A stretch of 64,000 bases of DNA from Armatimonadota bacterium (GTDB lineage Bacteria; Armatimonadota; Zipacnadia; JAUWAU01): assembly GCA_030601885.1 (NCBI GenBank), contig JAUWAU010000029.1, positions 19,210 to 83,209 of the forward strand, written 5' to 3'. The notes under the pieces were generated by a model, which saw only the letters and a list, made by a program, of their open reading frames with translations, was not told the origin of the DNA and searched no databases. A program made the translations under genes and the position numbers. Each line of letters starts with the position of its first letter. Position 1 is the first letter of the stretch. Of this stretch, positions 24,588 through 32,486 are shown one piece after another.

Positions 24588-27500
24588 ATGAGCGTGGCCA
24601 AGACGATGGGCGTACTCCTCTGCGTCGTCGGTCAGGCACTCTGCGCGGCGCAGGCCGTCCCCGAAGCGATCCCCCTGGAAGGCAGCTCCGGTATTGAGAT
24701 CAGAGCGAATCCCCTGATTCTGCCCTCGGTGAGGAAGGAACGGATCGAGGTCCGGTTGCTGATCGAGAACGTCGGGGACAAAGGCCGACGGCTCTCGGTG
24801 GGGGCGCGGATCACTGATTGGAAGACCGGGGAAGTAGCGTGCACGCCGCGGCCGGCGAGGCTGGTGCTGCCGACAGGCTTCTCCGGGGAGAAGAGCGTCG
24901 TCCTCCGGGTTAAGAATCTCGCCTGCTGGTCGCCTGAGAATCCGCAGCAGTACTTCTGCAACTTCGAGATTCGCGAGGGCGGAAGGCTTCTCCTGAGTAT
25001 TCCCGAGATCAAGTTCGGGTATCGCGAGGTGTGGGCGGAGGGCGGGAAGCTCTACCTGAATGGCAAGAAGCTCTTCGCGGCGGGTAAGTCGCACAACTAC
25101 CTGAAGGGGTACGGGTTCCGGCGGGAGGAGCTGGAGCTGCTGCGGGAGTCGGGCCAGATGGCGGACAGGACCGGACGGCCGCCGGACGAGGAGCAGTTCG
25201 CGACGCTGGACGTCACGGACGAGTTCGGATGGCTGGTGTTCATGTGCGAGGTGCCGATGGGCGATGAGTCGCCGACGCGCCATCCGCCTTCGCGAGAGCG
25301 ACGTAGCCGCTTCGGCGGAGTTGCTAGCTTTGGCGACGGCGCGGGGCGAGAGCTGCTGTACAAGATAGGCAATCATCCGTCGGTCATCTCCTGGACGCAA
25401 TGGGGGAACGGCTACGTCAATGGGCCGCATGGGCATCCGATGCAGATTGGCGGCGTGGTGCCGAAGAGCATCCGGCGAGGCGATGAGATTTACGAGCGCA
25501 TGAGGGAGTGCAAGCGCATCGATCCCTCGCGCACCTGTGGCTACTACCGGCTCGGGGCAGGCGGCGAGTACCGGGGGATCATGAACGACCTGGGCTTCGG
25601 GGCGCCGGTGCAGACGATGGAGGAGTGGCTGAGCTACTGGGCCGAGCACAAGCCGGCGCCGTTCTTCCCCATGGAATTCGCCCTGATGCGCATCCACGAG
25701 TACAGCCTGTGGCAGCGGCGGTCGGGCGAGTGCGGGCTGGTCGAGCAATGCGCCCGGTACTTCGGCGAGCGTGCGTATAGCAGATTGCCCGATGACATGC
25801 TAACCGCGGCCTACGCTCCCGGCGCCTCGAACATCGACGTCGTCGGGGCAGTGAAGTACAGCGATCTGCTGTTCGATCTCAAGGACCTCTGCTACACGAG
25901 GGCCGTCCGCGCCTGGCGAACCTATGGAATAAGCGGATACCTGCTTCACGTGGACGGCAAGAGGGATTTCACTCACACAGACGGACAGCTCAACCGGTGG
26001 GGCGAGACCCTGGCGAACGTCAGCTCACCCATTCTCTTCTACCTCGGAGGTCCGCAGGAGGACTTCGTCTCCAAGGACCACAGTTTCTTCTCCGGCGAGA
26101 AGATCACGAAGAGCGCCATCCTCATCAATGACACGCTGGACGACGTCGCCGGGACCATCGCCTGGGAGCTGCGCGAGGTCGAGGGCGACGTCCTGGATGC
26201 GGGATCGCGCCAGGTGACGGTCAAACAGGGGGACGTTTTCTTCCTGGCGCTCGAGTTCACCGCGCCGACGGTCACAAGGAAGACACGCCTGGCGCTTTCT
26301 GCCACGTGCTCGGACCAGGCGAGCGGCACGCTGCACCGCGACGAGTCTGAGATACAGGTCTTTCCGCGAGCGGAGGTCACGTGGCCGGGGGAGCCAGTGC
26401 TGCTCATCGACTCGCACGGCGACACCGGGGCGATGCTGGAGGAGCTGGGTGTTCGGTATGAGTTGCTGTCTGCGAAGGCGAGAGTGGATCCGTCCGCCGT
26501 CGAGGGGCATCGGCTGCTCGTCATTGGGAGGAACTCGTATGGGGAGGCGGTGGAGGTGTTCAGCAGGTGGACCGGGACGTATGAGGGGGCTGGGCGTCTT
26601 CCGGCGCGATACCGGGAAACCGTGAAGATGCGTCAGAGCGCTCGGCCGCCGGAGCAAGCTGCTCCGGCTACACCGGGCTGGGCGACGCGGGGAATCTCGG
26701 AGGCGGTGGAGCAGGGGTTGAATGTGATCTGCCTCGAGCAAATGAACCGCCACGTGATGGGGCTGAAGGTGGAGAACTTCAATACGAGAGAGGTGTTCAT
26801 TCGGGCGATGGATTCACCGTTGTTTGACGGACTCTCGAACGAGGACTTCCGCAACTGGCGCGGCGAGAGCGCCCTGCTGCCGGCCTACCCGCCGTGGAAT
26901 CCGGAAAGCGATTGGGAGGCTGACAAGCACAGCAAGCACGGGCAGCGAAACGCCTTCGAGCAGATGCGCTACTGGCACTGGTCGAACAAGGGCATGGTCG
27001 CCACATTCTGCTTCGAGAAACCACAGGTGGGGAACTTCCGGGTGCTGCTTGATAACGGGTTCGATCTTCTCTACACCCCCCTCATCGAGTTCCGGCACGG
27101 CAAGGGGCGGATACTCTTAAGCCAACTCGACATGGTCGATCATTGCGACACTGATCCGGTGGCGAGGCTGCTGTTTCGGCGAATGTTGCGGGAGTATTCT
27201 CGGGCGGCCGCTCACCCGCCGTCACCTGTGGCATATCTCGGTGGCGCGGACGTCGAGGCGGTTCTGCAGCAGCTCAGGGCCGAATCGACAGAGGGCTTCA
27301 ACGGGGACGTCCTCTTTCTCCTGCCTGGCGAGATAGAACTGAGCTCCGATCACGTGAAGAATGTGCGGATGTTCGTCGAAGGTGGCGGCACGCTTCTGAC
27401 GTGCCTTGAAAACGAGGAGCAGGCAAGCGTGCTGCCCGTGGATGTGGGGCTTGAGAAGAAGAGCATCTGGCGGGCGGAGTTCCCCGACGATGCAGTGTTC

Positions 27501-27908
27501 TCTGGCCTGGGGATGAGTGAGCTGTTCTGGCGGCAGGCTGTTGATCTTCCGGCTCTGGCCCGATTGGGCGGCCGGGACGCCAGCGTGTCTGCCGGAGGTC
27601 TGGCCGGTGTCACGAAACTCGGCCAAGGCAGGATAGTCGTTCTGCAGATCGATCCGGGACTTTTCACGAACGAAGAGCAGGCCTGGCAGCGGTCGAAGGT
27701 CTTGCGGATCTACGCGACAGTCTTTAACAACCTCGGAGTCAAGAGCAGTGCCGCGCTGGATCTGTGCGCCATCTCGGGGATGGCGCGGGCGAACGACTGG
27801 CTTCCGGGTTATGCTCCGGCGGAGGAGTCGGGCCCGGAAGCGATGGAGAGCGATCAGTACGTGGTGGAGGCGCTGGATTTCGACCCGGACGAGCATCACG
27901 TGTGGTAG
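24588..27908 (+). CDS. Secreted GH2-like multidomain protein carrying two repeat insertions in frame
   Basis: 1106 residues from ATG 24588 (GAGGGGAAGAGG upstream) with a signal peptide ending LCAAQA. Residues ~40-140 form a beta-sandwich, then FGYREVW, KLYLNGKKLFAAG and NYLKGYG mark the entry to a GH2-type (beta-galactosidase-like) barrel. The usual NHPS-x-x-x-W-x-x-G-N-E motif reads NHPSVISWTQWGNG, so the expected acid/base Glu is Gly. Residues ~610 onward resemble glutamine-amidotransferase-like domains (EPVLLIDSHGDTGAML; VRMFVEGGGTLLT). Two stretches, about residues 227-252 and 669-708, are translated from the dispersed repeats found between genes. The frame stays open through both. Activity is doubtful given the missing Glu. 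Confidence 0.7.
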   Translation: MSVAKTMGVLLCVVGQALCAAQAVPEAIPLEGSSGIEIRANPLILPSVRKERIEVRLLIENVGDKGRRLSVGARITDWKTGEVACTPRPARLVLPTGFSGEKSVVLRVKNLACWSPENPQQYFCNFEIREGGRLLLSIPEIKFGYREVWAEGGKLYLNGKKLFAAGKSHNYLKGYGFRREELELLRESGQMADRTGRPPDEEQFATLDVTDEFGWLVFMCEVPMGDESPTRHPPSRERRSRFGGVASFGDGAGRELLYKIGNHPSVISWTQWGNGYVNGPHGHPMQIGGVVPKSIRRGDEIYERMRECKRIDPSRTCGYYRLGAGGEYRGIMNDLGFGAPVQTMEEWLSYWAEHKPAPFFPMEFALMRIHEYSLWQRRSGECGLVEQCARYFGERAYSRLPDDMLTAAYAPGASNIDVVGAVKYSDLLFDLKDLCYTRAVRAWRTYGISGYLLHVDGKRDFTHTDGQLNRWGETLANVSSPILFYLGGPQEDFVSKDHSFFSGEKITKSAILINDTLDDVAGTIAWELREVEGDVLDAGSRQVTVKQGDVFFLALEFTAPTVTRKTRLALSATCSDQASGTLHRDESEIQVFPRAEVTWPGEPVLLIDSHGDTGAMLEELGVRYELLSAKARVDPSAVEGHRLLVIGRNSYGEAVEVFSRWTGTYEGAGRLPARYRETVKMRQSARPPEQAAPATPGWATRGISEAVEQGLNVICLEQMNRHVMGLKVENFNTREVFIRAMDSPLFDGLSNEDFRNWRGESALLPAYPPWNPESDWEADKHSKHGQRNAFEQMRYWHWSNKGMVATFCFEKPQVGNFRVLLDNGFDLLYTPLIEFRHGKGRILLSQLDMVDHCDTDPVARLLFRRMLREYSRAAAHPPSPVAYLGGADVEAVLQQLRAESTEGFNGDVLFLLPGEIELSSDHVKNVRMFVEGGGTLLTCLENEEQASVLPVDVGLEKKSIWRAEFPDDAVFSGLGMSELFWRQAVDLPALARLGGRDASVSAGGLAGVTKLGQGRIVVLQIDPGLFTNEEQAWQRSKVLRIYATVFNNLGVKSSAALDLCAISGMARANDWLPGYAPAEESGPEAMESDQYVVEALDFDPDEHHVW
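25268..25343 (+). repeat. P-type palindromic repeat inside the GH2-like gene
   Basis: About 76 bases starting GTCGCCGACGCGCCATCC and ending TGGCGACGGCGCG. They match, in reverse, the intergenic copy at 19909-19983 almost base for base. The gene's frame runs through it, encoding SPTRHPPSRERRSRFGG and following residues. Confidence 0.85.
26596..26710 (+). repeat. M+S composite repeat inside the GH2-like gene
   Basis: Runs from CTTCCGGCGCGATACCGG through GTGAAGATG, CCGGAGCAAGCTGCTCCGG and CTACACCGGGCTGGGC to GGGGAATCTCGGAGG. The order of modules is the same as in the intergenic unit at 19738-19840. The reading frame remains open and encodes RPPEQAAPATPGW. Confidence 0.85.
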
Positions 27909-27914
27909 TGAAGG

Positions 27915-27932
27915 CAGTGGTCAGTGGTTAGT
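27915..27932 (+). repeat. 18-base dispersed repeat after the GH2-like gene
   Basis: CAGTGGTCAGTGGTTAGT, identical to the reverse strand at 3324-3341. It is followed by the degenerate continuation GGTTGGTGGTCAG. Confidence 0.7.
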
Positions 27933-28009
27933 GGTTGGTGGTCAGCAAAGGCGAAAGACAAAGGCAGGCGGGCCAGGGACGACCTGCCCTACAACGTGGA
28001 GAGAACATA

Positions 28010-29521
28010 ATGCCAGACGACAGACCGAACATCCTTCTGATCACCAGCGACCAGCAGCATTGGAATACCTTGGGGTGCCTCAATAGCGAGATCCGGACGC
28101 CGAACCTGGACCGTTTGGCCAATGAGGGGATGCTCTTCAGCCGGGCGTATACGCCGAATCCAACCTGCACGCCGACGCGGGCTTCGATCATCACCGGCAA
28201 GTACCCCAGCCAGCACGGAGCGTGGTCTCTGGGCACCAAGCTCTCGGAGGACGAGCACACGATCGGGGAGGATTTAGCGGCCGCGGGCTATCGCACGGCG
28301 CTGGTGGGGAAGGCGCACTTCCAGCCGCTCAAAGGAACGGATGAGTTCCCATCGCTGGAGGCGTATCCGATCCTGCAGGATCTGGAGTTCTGGCAGAGCT
28401 TTGACGAGCCATTCTACGGCTTCGAGCACGTCGAGCTGGCGCGGAACCATACGGACGAGGCGCACGTGGGGCAGCACTACGCGCTGTGGATGGAGGAGAA
28501 AGGGCTGAAGAACTGGCGCGACTACTTCCGGCCGCCCACGGGGAACAACAAGGATCAGTTCCGCAAGTGGCTGATCCCGGAGCAGTACCACTACGACACG
28601 TGGATCGCCGAGCGGACGAACGCGCTGCTGGAAGCGTACGCCGAGAAGGGCGAGAATTTTTTTCTCTGGTCCAGCTTCTTCGACCCGCACCCGAAGTACC
28701 TGGCGCCGGAGCCGTGGGATACGATGTACGACCCGTCAGCGCTGACCGTGCCGTCGGTGGTCGAGGGCGAGCACGAGGACAACCCGCCGCACTTCCAGTT
28801 GACGCAGCAGGAGAAGCCGGACTTCTCTCCCTGGCGAGAGAGCGGACAGGGGCTGCACGGATTCAACTCCCACCTGCACGACACACAGGAGTTGGCGAAG
28901 AACATCGCCGTCTACTACGGCATGATCAGCCTGATGGACAAGTACATCGGGGTGATGCTGGACAAGCTCGATGAGCTGCGGCTGGCGGAGAACACGCTGG
29001 TCGTGTTCACCACGGATCACGGGCATTTCTTCGGACAGCACGGGCTCATTGCCAAGGGAGCCTTCCACTACGAGGACATGATCAAGATTCCGTTCATCGT
29101 CCGACACCCCGGAAGGGTCCCGGCCGGGAAGCGGTCCGGGGCGCTGCAATCTTTGGTGGACCTGCCGACCACGTTTCTCAGGATAGCGCGAATTGATATT
29201 CCGCGATCCATGGTCGGAGTGGATCAGAGCCCGGTCTGGCTCGGCGAACAAGAGCACGCGCGAGACCACATCATCGTCGAGAACCGCCACGAGCCGACGA
29301 CGATCCACGTGAAGACGTACGTGGATGCGCGCTATAAGATCACGGTCTACTACAACCAAGATTATGGCGAGTTGTTCGATCTCCAGGAGGATCCGCAGGA
29401 GATCGACAACCTGTGGAACAAGTCGGAGTGCGCGGAGCTGAAGGCCGAGCTGATAATGAAACTGCTGTTCGCCGAGATGGGGAAGGAACCGTTGTGGATG
29501 CCGAGGGTGTCGGGGGCGTGA
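28010..29521 (+). CDS. Sulfatase (formylglycine-dependent type)
   Basis: 503 residues from ATG 28010 (GGAGAG seven bases upstream). Type I sulfatase of the alkaline phosphatase superfamily. The site for conversion to formylglycine is CTPTR at 53-57. N-terminal metal ligands lie in LLITSDQQ (Asp14, Gln15), and the second metal site in FTTDHGHFFGQHG. The C-terminus has the usual DLQEDPQEIDNLW segment. No signal peptide is visible, so it is cytoplasmic or exported in another way. Likely removes sulfate esters from carbohydrate or aryl substrates. It is convergent with a second sulfatase and 100 bases after the GH2-like gene. Confidence 0.93.
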   Translation: MPDDRPNILLITSDQQHWNTLGCLNSEIRTPNLDRLANEGMLFSRAYTPNPTCTPTRASIITGKYPSQHGAWSLGTKLSEDEHTIGEDLAAAGYRTALVGKAHFQPLKGTDEFPSLEAYPILQDLEFWQSFDEPFYGFEHVELARNHTDEAHVGQHYALWMEEKGLKNWRDYFRPPTGNNKDQFRKWLIPEQYHYDTWIAERTNALLEAYAEKGENFFLWSSFFDPHPKYLAPEPWDTMYDPSALTVPSVVEGEHEDNPPHFQLTQQEKPDFSPWRESGQGLHGFNSHLHDTQELAKNIAVYYGMISLMDKYIGVMLDKLDELRLAENTLVVFTTDHGHFFGQHGLIAKGAFHYEDMIKIPFIVRHPGRVPAGKRSGALQSLVDLPTTFLRIARIDIPRSMVGVDQSPVWLGEQEHARDHIIVENRHEPTTIHVKTYVDARYKITVYYNQDYGELFDLQEDPQEIDNLWNKSECAELKAELIMKLLFAEMGKEPLWMPRVSGA

Positions 29522-29580
29522 GGCAAGGAGAAGGGAAAAAGGGTAAAGGCAAAGGGCCGTACTGACCGGGGAAGGCGGAG

Positions 29581-30990
29581 CTACCAGTGGTAGTGCCTCT
29601 CCGGGAGCGGATCCTCCGCCTGCAGCAGCCGCTCGAGCAGAAGCGCCTCCAGCTCCTGTCTCGTGTTCTGATACCCGGGATCGCTCCATAGATTTGCGAA
29701 CTCGTCGGGGTCGTTCCGTAGATCGTACAGCTCCCCATATGGCTGGCCCCGGTAATGCACGAGCTTCCAGTCCCGCGTCCGCAGCGCCGTGATCTTGAAG
29801 CCCGTGGGGTCGATCTTCCGGGCCAGTAGCTCCGGTGACTCCCGGTCCTGGATGAGTGCGGACTCCTTGCCCTCGGCGCCCGGCTCGGCGTGGAGCAAGG
29901 GCCGAAGGGACTGCCCCTGGACGCCGGCGGGCGATTCGACGCCGACGAGATCCAGAATGGTCGGCATGATGTCCACGGACTCGACGAGCCCCTCGACCAC
30001 CTGGCCCGAGTCAGACAGGCCGGGGACGTGCCAGATCATGGGGACGTTGATGACCTGCTCGTACATGAACGGCCCGTGGCGCCACAGGAAATGGTCGTTG
30101 AGCACCAGGCCGTGGTCCCCCGTGAATAGCACGATGGTATCGTCCCAGATTCCGAGTTCTTTGAGCTTCGCCACAATGCGGCCGAACTGCTTGTCGATGA
30201 AGCTGACCTGGTTGTAGTAGCTGGCGAGATGCCTCCTCAGCGTCGCCTCGTCCGGGTGCCTCCCGAGGCGCACGTACGCCTCGTAGCACTCCCTCTGGTA
30301 GGGAGGCTTGCTCACGAGCTCGCCGTCCCGGGCCTTTGGCGGCGGCATGTCCTCGGGTCGGTACATGTCGGCGAAGCTCGCCGGCGGGCGGCATGGTGGG
30401 GATAGCTCGTGGAAGGAGCACGAACAGAAAAACTGCGTGCCGCTGTCCGCAACTCGCGCGATGAAGTCCATCGCTTTGTCTGTGATCCACGTGAGCTCGT
30501 GGGCCTCTTCCGGCAGACGGCCTCTCTTCCGCGCTACCTCGGCAAGCTCAGGGAATTGCTCATCAATAAAGCGGAAGTACTCCACTCCGGCTTTGTTCTC
30601 GCTGAGGTGCACCTCCTGAAAGCCGTAATAGCTTTCGCCCTCCTCCGTCACTGGCGGATACTCGGAGCCCTGCTGCGGCTCGAAGTGGATCTTCCCCGAG
30701 GCGCAAGTGCGATGCCCGTTTTCCGCCAGGACCTGCGGGAGGGTGATCTCCGTCTTGGGCAGAGGTATGCCGTTGGCCCAGACGCCGTGCACGTGAGGAT
30801 AACGGCCGGTGAACATAGACGCGCGCGTCGGCATGCAGACCGTGTGCGAGGAGAAGCTATTGGTGAATCGGACTCCCTCGCGGCTCAGGTCATCGATGTG
30901 GGGCGTCTTCAGGATGTCGTTCCCGCAGCAGCCGAGGCAGTCGGCGCGGTGGCCGTCGGTGAGGAAGATGAGGACGTTGCGCTTTGGCAT
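29581..30990 (-). CDS. Sulfatase (formylglycine-dependent type)
   Basis: 469 residues from ATG 30990 (GAGGG upstream at about 7 bases). The formylglycine motif is CMPTR at 52-56 and the metal site is LIFLTDGHRAD near the N-terminus (Asp12, with Gly13 where most sulfatases have a second Asp or Gln). The second metal site is LFTGDHGLVLNDH. The C-terminal LYDLRNDPDEFANLW is typical. No signal peptide. It converges on the preceding sulfatase with a 59-base gap and differs from it in sequence, so the two are not a recent duplication. Confidence 0.93.
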   Translation of the reverse strand: MPKRNVLIFLTDGHRADCLGCCGNDILKTPHIDDLSREGVRFTNSFSSHTVCMPTRASMFTGRYPHVHGVWANGIPLPKTEITLPQVLAENGHRTCASGKIHFEPQQGSEYPPVTEEGESYYGFQEVHLSENKAGVEYFRFIDEQFPELAEVARKRGRLPEEAHELTWITDKAMDFIARVADSGTQFFCSCSFHELSPPCRPPASFADMYRPEDMPPPKARDGELVSKPPYQRECYEAYVRLGRHPDEATLRRHLASYYNQVSFIDKQFGRIVAKLKELGIWDDTIVLFTGDHGLVLNDHFLWRHGPFMYEQVINVPMIWHVPGLSDSGQVVEGLVESVDIMPTILDLVGVESPAGVQGQSLRPLLHAEPGAEGKESALIQDRESPELLARKIDPTGFKITALRTRDWKLVHYRGQPYGELYDLRNDPDEFANLWSDPGYQNTRQELEALLLERLLQAEDPLPERHYHW

Positions 30991-31171
30991 GGTTTTCCCT
31001 CGGGATCGAGCGCTTTGGCGGGATTATTGTGCGTCGTAGGCGCTTCTTTGGGTGACGCGATCCGCCTTTCTCGGTGCTCTCTCTGCGCTCTGTAGCGCAC
31101 CGCCGTGGCCGCGGGGCGGCAATCGGCAATCGCTCATGGTCTGCCGGGAGCGCATTAGCCGGTGGTGCTTA

Positions 31172-32188
31172 TCACTGGCCACCGAGCGCTGCCGTCGTCA
31201 GTGTCATTCTGCGCACGGCGAACGCATCGTAGTGTCCGGCGCAACAGAAGACCACGTACATCGTCGTGCCGTCGGCGCTGATCCACTTGCTCGGCAGGCG
31301 ATAGCCGTGGGCCTGCTCGACGTCCCATTTCTCGGTGTAGAAGGCCGTCGTCCAGGGCCCCCAGGGCGCCGGCGCGTCGAAGATTCCGAACCCGCTGTCG
31401 TGGTCGAAGCCCTGGATCATAATGTACCGCTTGAGCGCTGGGTTGTAGACGACGTCCATGCGGCGGCACTTGCCCGGGTGGCTGAACGCGGCACCGCGCT
31501 TGTTGACGTCCTTGGTCCAGACAGGCTGCCCATTCTCGTCGAGGCGCTCGAAGAACTCATAGGCGCTGCGGTCGCGGATGCGGTCCTTGGGCACGCGAGC
31601 CAAGACGACGCGGTCGTACGCGACGTAGGCGCTGGGCCCGTCTTGGGAGTAGCTGTAGACGTAGTCGTCGCGGGCGCCCTCATAGTTCTTCCCGAAGTTC
31701 AGGAGCGTGGGGCAGCCGAAGCTGGTGTCGAACTTGAAGCCCCACTCCCACGTCTTCGCGTGGTCACTGGACCACGTGATCTGGGAGTTGCCCGTGTTGC
31801 GCACCCACATGTAGAGCACGCCGTCCACCATGAGCATCCCGCTGGCCTTTGCGCCCTTCGGGCCATCGCCCGTGCGCTCGCCGGTCTCGGAGCGGATGTT
31901 CTCCCCGCGGAAGTCGGTCGGTGGACCGATGATCTTGGCCAGGCCTTGGCTCAGTTTGATGTCCGTCTTTGGCTCGAAGCCCCAGCCATCGCCGTACGAG
32001 GTATACATGTGCCCGTCGTCTGCCCACGTGATAGGCCAGTTGTCACTGCCGACGGCTTTTCTCACGATGGCCGAGACCGGGTCGAACGTCACTTGCTTGA
32101 TGATGGGGCTCGGCGGGTACGGCGGTTGCGCCGGCGCCCCGGTCGCCGCGCCCAGGAATCCCACGATCATGACGTGTGGCAGGCTCAT
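31172..32188 (-). CDS. Secreted DUF4185-like beta-propeller protein
   Basis: 338 residues from ATG 32188 (GGAGG seven bases upstream) with a short signal peptide (VMIVGFLGAATGAPA). It resembles a conserved family in planctomycetes and relatives: WPITWADDGHMYTSYGDGWG near residue 52, KASGMLMVDGVLYMWVRN, YDRVVLARVPKDRIRDRSAYEFF and FGIFDAPAPWGPWTT. The repeated aromatic strands suggest a five-bladed propeller as in sialidase- or arabinanase-like proteins. Catalytic activity is not established for the family. It lies among sulfatase genes, so a role in sulfated glycan use is plausible. Confidence 0.8.
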   Translation of the reverse strand: MSLPHVMIVGFLGAATGAPAQPPYPPSPIIKQVTFDPVSAIVRKAVGSDNWPITWADDGHMYTSYGDGWGFEPKTDIKLSQGLAKIIGPPTDFRGENIRSETGERTGDGPKGAKASGMLMVDGVLYMWVRNTGNSQITWSSDHAKTWEWGFKFDTSFGCPTLLNFGKNYEGARDDYVYSYSQDGPSAYVAYDRVVLARVPKDRIRDRSAYEFFERLDENGQPVWTKDVNKRGAAFSHPGKCRRMDVVYNPALKRYIMIQGFDHDSGFGIFDAPAPWGPWTTAFYTEKWDVEQAHGYRLPSKWISADGTTMYVVFCCAGHYDAFAVRRMTLTTAALGGQ

Positions 32189-32486
32189 CGGTGTACCTCC
32201 ATTGCCTCAAGGTTGCTTCGTCAGTCAGCGAGATGTCGAGGCGACGTTGACGGCCTCAACGCTCCCCGCGCGCGTTATGCATGAGAGTGCTCATGCGACC
32301 GACGTGCGGCTCGCCTTCTGTCTGGCCCTGGCATCGGTGCTCTGCATGACCACTTCGCCACCAGAGGCATCCCGTTCCTGCTTTTCCCGGCACCTTGAGG
32401 CGTAATCCGAGCTAACGCGCCGCACTCTGTGCGTTCGACATCCCCAGCGCCAGGGAGGACTCGCGGTGCCCGAGGTGTGCTCTGCC
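32189..32486. other. Intergenic stretch, nothing recognised
   Basis: About 300 bases between two minus-strand genes. It holds only the ribosome-binding site of the DUF4185-like gene at its left edge. No repeat module or hairpin was seen. Confidence 0.4.
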
